From Agrypnia vestita (lineage: Eukaryota; Arthropoda; Insecta; Trichoptera; Phryganeidae): 64,000 nt of DNA. Each line of letters begins with the position of its first letter. The stretch's first letter is position 1. The stretch spans positions 1 through 64,000 of the forward strand of contig JADDOH010002133.1 in assembly GCA_016648135.1 (NCBI GenBank), written 5' to 3'. Shown here in pieces: positions 11,278 through 23,100 of the stretch. Below the pieces are notes generated by a model. The model was not told the origin of the DNA. It was given only the letters and a program-made list of their open reading frames with translations, and did no database searches. The translations under genes and the position numbers were made by a program.

Positions 11278-12244
11278 CTACTTTAATGTATATACGTGTC
11301 TTGATCCCCACACTGTGGATGACTTGTTCCAGGGGGTGTTTGTCTCCATATTTAAGGAAAACATGATACCATTTCAGATGGTAACCATGCTGCCATTCAG
11401 GATCAGTTAGGTTGGTTGTTTTACCAATAACAGTAATGGTTATCAAACCGATCTCTCATGAAATCAATAATTATCACTGTAATATTTGCGATATCGTCAA
11501 ATATAGTAAGGAACCCAGAAGAGCGACCCACCACACGCCCAGGGCCGTTCTATGGGCAATAGCTCCCATATTGTCCCGCTCACACTCATGGGAGTGCAAG
11601 CGGGACAGGGAGGCGTCCACACAAAACCTCTTCTCCGTCTCCGAGATGCATGAGCAATTATCAAATGGAAGATAGGTACTTATTATCCATCAAGTGGGAA
11701 TTACAAGTTACATATGTACAAGAAATGCTACAGTTAAAGTACCGTATATGTCCATAACCTAACATAAAATATGTCCATAGAGTTACCTTTTTTACGCCTA
11801 TAGAAATTTCTCCATAACGGATGTCTCTAGTGGAAAAAAAAACAACTAGTTGGCACCTACACAGCAGTCACACTTCCGCTGGGGACCTCCTAACCTTACC
11901 TCTGAATCAATAAATACATTAATTATTCACTAGGTAACTGTGTCCTTTTAATGTCGGTAAAGTTACTGTGGAATTTATATTGCTTCCGACGAGCAAATCA
12001 TGCCTTACTTAATTAGAGACGGGATTGGACCGAGGAATTGAGTTTTAAGGACGACTATTTATAGATTTATGTCAGTACGGTACATAATCTTGTAAATGAC
12101 TACGCTTGAAACACGAAGAAAATGATTATTCCTTTGTAACTCGAGTATCCGATTAAAATACGCCTCCTTACAACCATTTATTTACATAGGTGTACTGTAT
12201 AATGCTACATGAGACTGGTATGCCAACAAAATAAACAGTAACCA

Positions 12245-12365
12245 TCCCTTACACGTAAAAGGAAAGAAACCTTTAAATATCCATACACTAAGTAATATTT
12301 GTGTACTCATACTGGACACAATTCGTTTTCCTGTTCACAATGCACTAATTTGTGAACGGAAAAAC
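12245..12365 (+). pseudogene. Decayed zinc-finger relic
   Basis: Reading frames here give KRKETFKYPYTK and then THTGHNSFSCSQCTNL with stops between, resembling the finger/linker repeats of C exons. It is probably the ghost of a lost C exon between units 1 and 2. The match is short. Confidence 0.45.
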
Positions 12366-12728
12366 GAAATTCGTTTTCCTATATTTTCTCTGGTGATTCC
12401 AAAAAATTTTGGGATTTTTTGTACATTGTGTAAGAAGATTAAACAAATAAGAGACTCGATGTTTTCCTAGATAGATATTTCCACAGACCTACTATAGTCT
12501 ATAAGTATAGACTAGTCACTAAAAAATAAATCTGAGACATCTAGTCTCTACTGTCTTCTATTACGTACTAAATGTATTAGTCAGAAAGAAAGAGATAGAA
12601 AGTATTTTCATAACCGCGTATGAGAAAGGACAATAAAACATAATTTTATAGAACGAATGCGTGTGAAGTTGTAGCTAATCGCAGTGTTTACTTTTTGCCT
12701 TAATAATTTAAAAAATTCATCTCGAAAT

Positions 12729-12799
12729 ATGTCCATTTATTGTGTTAATCGTTGTAAAGCTTCATCACATAATAAAGAAGAGGATATAACCTTTCATAG
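12729..12799 (+). CDS. Possible first exon of a THAP-domain protein
   Basis: The ATG at 12729 opens MSIYCVNRCKA...DITFHR, followed by a GTGAG donor in phase 2. The Cys spacing and the FH-R split just before where FP would follow resemble THAP zinc-finger first exons. I find no partner exon downstream, so it may be a transposon-derived fragment. Confidence 0.3.
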
Positions 12800-15530
12800 G
12801 TGAGTTTTATTTCAATAATTTGTGGAGAAATTCAAACCGACTTCAGAGTACAGCGATTTCTGTATTTTCTACGTTGGTAGTCTATATTTTCTCTTTCCTT
12901 CTTATAGCACAGCTAACCAACTCCTGCGATGAGCGTCAATGTTCACAGTAATTCGTGTGATGTACCGGAATATGACGCGAACCAGGTTATTAATTTTGTC
13001 CTAGGGCAATACCGAAATCAAAGCGCCCATGTTTCGAAGATCACGCGCCATGTGGTCACAGCCGGTCATGTTCGATCTTTTGTTCGAGGACGAAATATGT
13101 GACCTATTGTTCAAAAAAGAATAACATTGCGACGGACGATGGCTCTTAGGATAGCCCGCCATAAAACATATGAAACAATGAATTAGAAAGTTAGGGTTGC
13201 CGAAGACATTAAAAGTGCACGGCCTTTTGTTAGGATGGGCAATACGTTCGCAACCTTTCGTTCTTAAGTAACATCTTGGAAGGGTAAAAACGGTAAACCT
13301 TTTCTTGCAGCGGGACGTATATCTCTAACCCCGATTAAACAATAGAAAGAACATCTTGGCCAAATGCGAACACATGGGACAACGGTTTAGAAAGCTGCGT
13401 TTGTTAGAGAAGTCGCCATTGTTTTGGGAAAGACATTTTTTAGAAAAACAAGATAATAATTCCGAAAGTCGTCGCAGTAAACTTACTATTGTCCTCGACA
13501 GACAATAGAGATGTTTTAGAAAGCGCTGACATACCGATCCGCCACATGGCGACGCGATCCGCGAGATGTAGGATCGTATAATTATTAATATAAGGGCGCG
13601 AAGATCCCGCAACGCACGACCAGGCGGTCATTATCAATAAAGATAACAGGGGTCAATCAATTAAGAAGGTAGAGGCCGAATTAGAAATTGAGGCAAAGTG
13701 GTGAATCATAATATCAATGTAATATGTACCTAATTAAGTAGCAACTGATATGTTTAATTTAAGTAAGGTAATGATAATTTAGATAACCCAGGCCACCTCT
13801 GCAGGTGGAGGTTACTCGTTTTATATGTAGCTAAGGACCGAAATGAACGGGACATTGCAATTTGAAATGATAACGAGATCATCCCGAATTAATCTAACTT
13901 GTGGCAAATAATAAAAAATGTATTGATCGGAATAAAAGGAAAAGAACTTGATTGTATTATGTTTGATATTGATGTAATATGTAATATACAACGTAATAGA
14001 ATATTATCTCGTGAAAAGATGTAACACGGTTGACGGGATATAAGATTCCGACCTTTTAGTCTTTTGAAATCTGTCTGCAGAATGAATTTTAGCACACGGG
14101 GTTGAAACAAAATAGTTTAATTAATTGCAAATAAGTAAATGCCGTGTTGGAATAAACATTAATATTACTTTAGATCGAGGCTTTCATGTCTTATGTTTTC
14201 ATGTATTACACCTAGTTGAATAATGTTGATTTGTGAGTTTTAATTATTTTTAAGAATAATGTTAATTTGTCATTAGTTATTTAAGCTCCCAATATTGTGT
14301 TTTTTTTATACAAATTTGTAGGTTGTAGGTATATAACCTATCTGTAAACATGCAATTATTGTTTTGATTACTCGTTTAAGCAATATAATTTGTCGGTCTA
14401 TTTTAAAATAGTTGTTTTAATCTAGTAATAATAAAGCTCAAAATAATTCTTGTTTGGAAAATTTTCAATTGTCTGCCGGGTGGAATGTGGCTTATATAAT
14501 TTTTTAGTGTTCTCTATTTTTATTCTTTTCCTATATTCTTATACCAGGGGTGGAAGAAAGCTGATTTGATAAGATAATGATTAGTATAATGAAAGTCCAA
14601 AAAAAAAATGTTTTGCATTCAATCCAGCTTACATATTGAAGTAAGAATTTTCATTATTTAGGTGTAAATAATGTTACATTAATTAATTTACGCCAAGTTT
14701 TCTTAATTTTTCTTCTAGTAATAAGGTTTAACATAATTTCTTGAAAAAAAAAATGTTTATCGAATTTGATTATGTTAGTATATGTAAGCATTCCTTTCGG
14801 GAAAGTGGCGTTGATGCAAATTCATGTACTTTGTAATCCCCAAAAGAAATTACAAAGATGTATACAGAACATTAACATTAGGGGACCCGCTTGAAGCATG
14901 TATCCCATGTAAATAAGTTTTTATGTTAATTGATTCACTAAGAAATGCCACGATGTCTGTATAATTTTAGCCCTTTGTTTTGTATCTCTATGTCACATAT
15001 TGACAATTATGTTTGGTCCAACTAAGAAGTACGATAGCTTGTTTTATTTAAGCTAAAATTAAAAATAAAACTAAGTATCAAGTACATGTTGTCATTGTTA
15101 AAGAAAAAAAATTAAAAAGAAAAATAAAGGAAGAGAATATGCGGAGTGGTAAATTTTAAATGCCGTCCGGTGTATCATATATAAAAGAAAAACAAATAAT
15201 AATGATTTTGTGGAGGTATCGAAGATAATCAATGTAAAATGATAAGGGTTGACCTGTAATGTTGTAATGTATAAATAACGTTAAATATTGGGAGGCCTAC
15301 TGTAAGAATCAAACCGACGACTTAATGATAAGATTAATATTGTAATGCATACTCAAGGAATTTTACTGTGATCTAATGAAACCCTGCGTCAATCCCATGT
15401 AATTAGTCAATAATGGTAGAAATAACTGCTCGATAAAAATATGTCTGGCGTGTCGATTTAATTAAGTATGTATATGTAAGCAGTTTTATTTTTGGGTAAT
15501 GTTGGGTAAAGTGTTGATGCGGATTTGTGT
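12800..15530. other. Intergenic stretch with no identified content
   Basis: Very AT-rich with many stops. The short minus-strand frames near 13325-14110 show no recognisable protein. I see nothing that I can name. Confidence 0.4.
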
Positions 15531-15559
15531 TTTCAATTTTCCGCCTTTGCCAATTTGTA

Positions 15560-16400
15560 CTGTAGTATTTTCCTTAAGTTTAATTCATTTTGCAATGTGT
15601 TTTGGTGACGGGATAGGGATATGAACAGTGAACAAAGCGTTCGTGAAATAACAAAGTGTTTAGGCCTACATACCAGAAAAGCATCGAGATTAGCCGCAAA
15701 CTGGGAGAACAATAGGGGGCGTAACATATGCGACGCCGGGTCCCGTAACCAGTAACGTCCATCGGGGCCTGGGATGGACCCAGAGGAAGCCAATGGACGA
15801 CGAGGGTGGATCAAGAGCGGCCCGACCGAGAGACGGTCTACATCATCCGGACCAATAGGGAGCTAAGGGATGCCCCCTTTCCACCGTCGGTCACGCCTCA
15901 GGCCGGCGAGAAGAGAATATAAGGCGAAGCCAGCCGCCGAGAAGTCGAGTTGAAGTTGAGTTAGGAGTCGAGTTGAGGAGTTGAGTTGAGTGTGGAGAAG
16001 CTAGAGATTCTAGCGGTGCCCGTAAAAACAGCATCGCCGATCACTCTAGCAACTCCTGGAGGAGCGAAAGCGCGAACGGCAACAACCGCCATTCGCCACC
16101 GAGTGCTGTGACGCACCGCCGCAAACGACATATCAGAAACCGCGACGCACAGTGTACCGCCGCGACGCCCAGTGACAAAAGAAGCGACGCCCCGCTGCCG
16201 ACCGCCACGACGCCGACGTCAGAAGCCGCCGACGTAGCCTACACAGTCAGAGGACGACGCCGACGCCAGAAGCCGCCGCCCACCACGAAGCAGCACGAAG
16301 AAGACACTTGCCGAACTCTCCGAAACAGGTTACCCCGATCTAAAGACTTTTTCTCCGCCCACCTGTTTCTACCGAAGTGTTAATTTAATCTCGTCACCAT
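15560..16400 (+). mobile_element. GC-rich block, possibly an LTR
   Basis: Composition changes sharply to GC-rich. It has a TATA-like ATATAAGG near 15918 and a GAGTT-type tandem tract (about 15944-15995). An unrecognised Arg/Pro-rich frame lies at 16108-16383. The layout resembles an LTR leader, but no partner LTR or pol is seen. Confidence 0.35.
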
Positions 16401-16894
16401 TCATTTTAGCAGTAAGATCAGATTTTTTATGTGTTTTGCCTTTTTCTTTCTTTGTTTATAATTTTGTCCTCTCCCTCTAAATTAGGGTTCATGTAATTTT
16501 TAGTTTAGTAACCACTTTGCTGCGTCGTATGTAAGTTAGGATTAATGTTTCATGTAATTTAATTTGCTACAGTGCCCAATATAGAGACTTGTAAAATTGT
16601 TTCGATTTTATTATTTTTATATCCCTTCACCCGCCTCGAGATATCAGTGTCCTAGTCAGTCACGTGACGTTTTGATTGTACCTAGGGGAGGGCGTAACCG
16701 CCGGCATACGTAGATCTGAGATCTCCCGGCCGGTTTACCACACCGTGATTTTTATATCACCTCTGACCCCTCAGACCTTACCCCCCCGACTCCGGTATAT
16801 CACGTGTTATAGTTCTGTGAAGCGGATATTTTGGTTTTAACTAGTCTATATTTATAGTACGTCTATGGTTAAAAAGGTTTATATTCAACATTCG

Positions 16895-16943
16895 TCTATG
16901 GACCATGGAGTGATTTTGTCTGTGGTCGGCTGCCATTTGACGT
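16895..16943 (+). promoter_or_regulatory. Paired octamer element upstream of A2
   Basis: GTCTATGG (16895-16902) and GTCTGTGG (16919-16926), 24 bp apart, then TCGGCTGCCATTTGACGTT. A further GTCTATGG lies at 16862, making three copies before this start. Confidence 0.6.
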
Positions 16944-16983
16944 TTATTGCAATACATTTCTGTTGCACGATGATATTATAACC

Positions 16984-17131
16984 ATGAGCCGTAGTGTGCC
17001 GAATGCTCCTGCCGTCAAGCCTGAACCACGATCTGTTACCGAGAGCGACTGTGAAGAAGGCGGTGGGATCCTGTTCATTGGTATAAAGCAAGAATGCTCG
17101 GGGTTTTCCTGGGAGGCCGACCAGCGCGCCG
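16984..17131 (+). CDS. Exon A2 (start exon, unit 2)
   Basis: 148 nt coding. MSRSVPNAPAVKPEPRS carries VKPE, and the second motif is GIKQEC. Donor CCG|GTAAGG. An upstream in-frame ATG at 16963 is not shared with sister exons. Confidence 0.8.
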
Positions 17132-20100
17132 GTAAGGAGTTTGTTTCCATTAATGATCCACGATGAAATTGAATCGCTCCAGATATTCGCAGAGAAATTA
17201 TGGTCTAAACTCAAGCTTCACAATTACTGCGTGGCGACACCTCCGTGAGGGGCTTAGACGATACTATACGACGATACGAAATATATACAACTGACGAAAA
17301 TACATGATAACATAATAACCAATAAGTTATAGATACATTTCATTAGCAACTATTTTGAAATATACTTACTTTGGGCTAAATTGCAGAATATGGGGTCCAA
17401 CGCCATTTTTTTCAACAGCAAGTATCCCTGGTATAGTGAAGTGTCTTATTTCAAACATGAAATTGATTGATTAGGAAGCAGACATTTAAAAAAAGTTATT
17501 ACACTTTAAAGTTTCGAAATTTTTACCATATATTTTGAAAAATTGAAGCATTTTTTCTAAGGATAAAGCGCAAACCATAGACAAGGGAATAACGATGTGA
17601 AATAGTAAATTTGACTGTCATTTTTTGCATGGATTAACACAAAACGCTTACGCAAACCTTAGATAAGAGAAAAATTATGAGTATAGGAATTTATTTAATC
17701 TTATTAAGCTTTGATGGAAAGTGTGATTTTTACCTATAATAGAGCTCTAGGTATGGAGCAAAAATAGTGAATTTCATGTTAATAATAAATAAATAAATAT
17801 GTACACATTATTTCGATGTTTTTTTAGTTCCATATTTTTTGTTTTATGGGCTAATTGATGATTTACATTAAAAAACATAATCATTAATCATATAAAAGTT
17901 TTCATAGTAAACTTTTCATTCCTGTTTAAACTCCTTTATATTCACTGTATTTTATATTGTTTTCGGTAGTCTGTCGAAAATTTTATGTCCTTTGTATGAT
18001 AAACAATTTTGTGAAGTGTTTTTCTTTTTTTTTTCTGATATCTTAACTGTCGCCGCCTCTTGTATGAATGAAAATCTTTATTAATTTTAATTTTGTTATT
18101 AAAATATTTGGGCAATAGTCCATATCCGGTTTTAAATATTTGTATCGGCATTTTATATTCTTTGATTTACAGATTCTTATTTAGGTCATTCAACTTTTTT
18201 GTTATTTTTGTTCTTCTATTGGATTTGAATATAATATACATTGCCTTTGTTGTAATATTTGTAGTTAATATCTTATTTTCTAGTGTTTCTTTGTTCCTTT
18301 TTTGCTTCCAATTATCATACATTTGTTTTTTGAAATATTTGATCTAAGTTAATAGAATTGAAGCAAGTGATTTTTCTTCCAATTCTTTATTTATGTTGTA
18401 AATCGCTGTTTCCAGGTCACTATCCTTTATGTATATTGAAGCATCGTCTGCAAACATAGCAATTCAGGTAAACGAGATACAAATAGAAACAATGCAATAA
18501 ATTAATTATCCGGGTTGTATATTGCGCGCTGGGACCGGGATACAACTATCTGTAAACGGTGCAATAAATTAATTATCTGGGTTGTACACTACCACTGGGA
18601 CATCTAGTGTAAATTAGTCACGATCTTGATCTGGACCATCGATTCAAATTAGTGCGCGCGGGTATCATATTTTGTGTGGAAGCAGTGTTAGGGTTGTTCG
18701 ATTGATGGAAATCTATTTTGTTCAAATAAATAACCGGTCCAAAGAAATGTCAGCTTGCTACTGAGAATGAAAAAAATACGATACCACAAAGATAGTGAAA
18801 CTGTCGTCCGGGTATTAGCAGAAAGAGACCCTTGTATGTGGACTTGAGAAGCAACATGAGTTCTACACGTGTATCATTAATAAACCAGCTGCAACCCGTC
18901 AAAAATTACGATACTTTTACATACCGGATCCTAAAAAAATATATTTACTTATTTATAGCCGACACCCATGAAATAGTAACGACTTTTTTAAAAAATATTA
19001 GAATTTTTTTTATATTTCCTCTGCCGGCAGTTAAAGAAACCCTGGCGATTGTGCTAGGTGGAACATGAAATGGTTAGCCTTAGCAAATATTCACAGTATC
19101 TTTTTGTCGGTCCGCGGTAACTAACTAACTAACTTACCATCACGCCGTTTGGGGGTAGGCAGAGAGGATAGAGCGCCATACTCTTCTGTCCTGACATACA
19201 TCCTTCGCTTCGTCTACATTCATACATCTTCGCATGCAAGCTCGACGGTTGTTCAGGCTTCTAACAGGACCATCTTCCAGTATTTGGTAATCTGGTCGTG
19301 CCACGTCTTGCGTGGTCGCCCTCTCTTTCTGGCGCCGTCAACACTTGCATCATATATCTTTCTTACCATTCTTTCCTCATTCATTCGCTCAACATGCCCA
19401 AACCACCTGAGCGGCCCTATTTTTATTCTTTGTATTATGCTACGACCAGCTTTACATTCATTCCTAATATCTTCAAATTCTTTCGCGGTAGCAACATGCG
19501 TTAAGCGGTCGGTTCGGGTCTGCTGGCCCGGGGTTTGTTTAATTTGGCTTTTTTAGCCGTTTAGACGAAATTACGTACGTTACACAAAGCTACGGACGGG
19601 CAGAAAACAAAATTATTATGTTTGATAATTATTTTGCGCCACCCTTCATTTCACATTCTTCTATTATGATCTCATTTTTTCTATCACTCTGCAGGGGACT
19701 GTGGCAAGAGGCTGGGGACAGCAGGGACCGGGACCCCTGCCCCGCACCTGGCTGCCGTCAAACCTGAACCAGGGTCGGACCGAGACGAAAGCGGCGGATC
19801 GCATTACACTGATATAGACATAGTAGTTCCAGGTATAAAGCAGGAATGCTCAGAATATGCCAGTAATGTCAACAAGCACACCGGTAAGGATATTGCTTTC
19901 TTGGAATATAATTTGTGAAATAATTGATTTTACTCTTGTTCATTTGTTTGAGTCATTATTGACTTCTTTATATTGCATTGAAAAAGGATGGATACGCCTA
20001 GCGGCCTGAGTCTCCCGTTCGCGGGTTGGAAAAATAAATTCCCCGGATAGTTTTCGCGTGCTGACCCCTGGTAGAAAAATGTAAGCAAGATCACATGAGT

Positions 20101-23100
20101 CACATCATCTATTATTGAAATTTTGTTCCCTTTTCTCCCGAATCTCGGCAATAAATCGGTTTCGCTAATTTGACAACAACATTACTATTGAGGTAGTTAT
20201 CTTTCAGATTTTAAGCCTTTCTACATTTGCGATTATATTATATGTGGCTCTAATTGTTTTCCTATTGCAAGCAGGCTCCACCACTAAGTTTACCTGAAAT
20301 ACGAATGTTTTATGCTAGTCAAGGAGGCACTCGAGATCTGTAAGCACCCGGTAAAAACTAATAGAGATGATGATCTCAAATTCAAAACAGCACATGATAT
20401 TCAGCGCTTCAAGACCAATCTAGTCTCAGGTTTCGCAAAGATAGTGATCCGACAATAGATTAAACCTACACATAACCTAGGACAGATCGTGATAACACAC
20501 GTCTCCGACACGTTATAGCAAGGAGACATCTCGCTTTCGACACGGTATTCAGTATTTAGCACAACACTGACAAAGTCTCACCCTGGTTTCGGCACGGTAT
20601 TGTAAGTCAATAGTTAACCACAATATCAACAAATCAGCCCTGATGTTGGACCTTTCAATGGGTTCCGAACTTTCGGTCAGAAGATCGTTAAAACATGCCA
20701 AAATACCTCGGAAAACTCAAAACACAAAATCTTATTTAATTAATTATCTACCTGGCGCACTTTTAAGTATCGTAACAAAATGATGAGCTAAATAAAATTG
20801 GGCATTATCAAAACCTCTCGAAAATAACAATACTATGGAACACGTCGTCTAGAACACAATCGTGAACACTGTAAAAGGCGTCTTCTGGAAGTATGAAAAA
20901 AGTCGTCGAAACATCTAGAAAGCGGTGTCACCTATAAAAGGCCTGGCGCGCATACGGTGGAACGAGTTTATAGTTTTGACGTTTGATGTGCGAGGTAGAA
21001 ATCTAGCGACAATACCGTGTGGCGAACGAGTGCGGGCAACGACAATAAATTAAGCGGAGAACCTAACGAGCGTTTGAAAATAATTACAACCACTTATGTG
21101 CGAATTAAATAAATTCTCTACGAACCTGTGAAGGAATATTCTAGCAAGCGACAATAAAGTGTTCCACAGACGAGTGATTAATTGTGAAATAGTGTGAATT
21201 GAAGAATTGTATATTAATAAAAACTTGAAATTGTTACAGTGTTTCATTTGTTTCCCACGTCATGTGACAGTATCATATGTCACGGCAAAACGGTCTACAC
21301 GCGTATAATAAAGAAATTATTGCTTTGTGCTATCATTCATGCCATAATTTATTTTATGATCTCATTTTTATATTTTTTATTTATTTAATATATAAGACAG
21401 ATACAGTTCTTATATATTTACATATTAGATTAACATTTTTTTAAAATACTTTATAGTCATGTAGGACCTCATCAGTGAAGAGAAGCTCTCGAGTCTGTTA
21501 TTTCTGTTGTTCTGTCTGCAGGGGACTATAGCGAGAGGCTGCGGACTGCAGGGACCCTTGGGGACTGCAGACCCACACCTTGCAACGGTCAAGCCTGAAC
21601 CACACATGAACAACATATTAGATTAACATTTTTTAAAATACTTTATAGTCATGTAGGACCTCATCAGTGAAGAGAAGCTCTTGAGTCTGTTATTTCTGTT
21701 GTTCTGTCTGCAGGGGACTATAGCGAGAGGCTGGGGACTGCATGGACCCCACGCCTTGCTACGGTCAAGCCTGAACCAAGGTCCGACCGAGGAGGAGGTG
21801 GCCGATCGCATTACACTGATATAGACATAGAAGTTCCAGATGTAAAGCGGGAATGCTCGGAGTACGCCAGTAATGACAACGTACGCTCCGGTAAGTATGT
21901 AATTTTGGCATTATTTATTGGCAGTATTACTTGATAATAAACGCGATGGAAATGCTGTTGAACTGCTGAATTTGTAGATGGAAGATATGAAGATGAGATC
22001 TGAGAGAAGACACTTTCAGTGATCCGATGAGCCTTATTAATCTAGCGAACCTTGTGTGCATGTAGTCAACAATAAAATTAACTTAGCGAGGCTGTCGTGC
22101 AGGAGAACTTTAAGTGAATTAATTTGTCTTTATAAAATTATTAACGGTATGTTGACTCCCGTGAGTTATTACAAACGATTATCCACAGAATGTTCTTAGG
22201 TTTTCACGGCCACTCAGAATCTTTAAGTTTGTATTTGCTTGGGTATTATGCCGTGTTGTTACGACCTTTCGGGCCGACGTTTCGGATCCCATTGCAGGGT
22301 CCATCATCAGGTCTGATGTTTTGTTGTGAGTATTGGTGTTGTGGCTAAGTATAGAATAAATACTAATAGAGATGATGGTCTCAAATTAAAAACATCTTGG
22401 TATCCGGCGCTTCAAAGTCATTCTCGTCGCATACTCCGCAGAGATAGTGATCAGATAACAGATGAATCATACACACAATACAATACATCATGACTTCGGC
22501 ACGGTATTGCAAGCCGATACTTAACCGCAACACCAACACTCACAACAACACATCAGCTCTGATGATGGACCCTGCAATGGGATCCGAAACGTCGGCCCGA
22601 AAGGTCCTAACAACACGGCATAATACCCCAGTAAACACAAACTTGGGGATTATCCACAGACTACCGGGGCAGTCTGTTTCGCGACATGGCGAGCTATTTT
22701 ACGTTTATTTTATTTATTTATTTTACTTAATTATATTACACTAACTCTATTATGAATTCACCCATACATAGATTGGACCACCTAGGTAATAAATATAGCT
22801 TTGTTGATATATTTGATGTTCGTACACTCTACAATAACAAATCTATTTTTTTTTTATAGAATGCCAACATACTAAATCGTATTATTATTTTATGACTATC
22901 ATATTCTTTAATTTTTTTTTGTAATTTTCTTATTTTAAGATAGCTACGCTATTTGAACACTTTGTGTATCATATTAAGTTAAATAAATAAGTAATGCATA
23001 AGGAGGTGTTTTATTAGTGAAAAACCAATTTTTGTGACCTTTGACCTCTAATATCTATTTTCGTCACATACGTTTTTGAATTTTTTTCCGACAGCCGAAC

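Noticed and set aside
16108..16383. Arg/Pro-rich frame of 91 codons
   Set aside because: The composition is that of the GC-rich, LTR-like block; it has no domain and no family match that I recognise.
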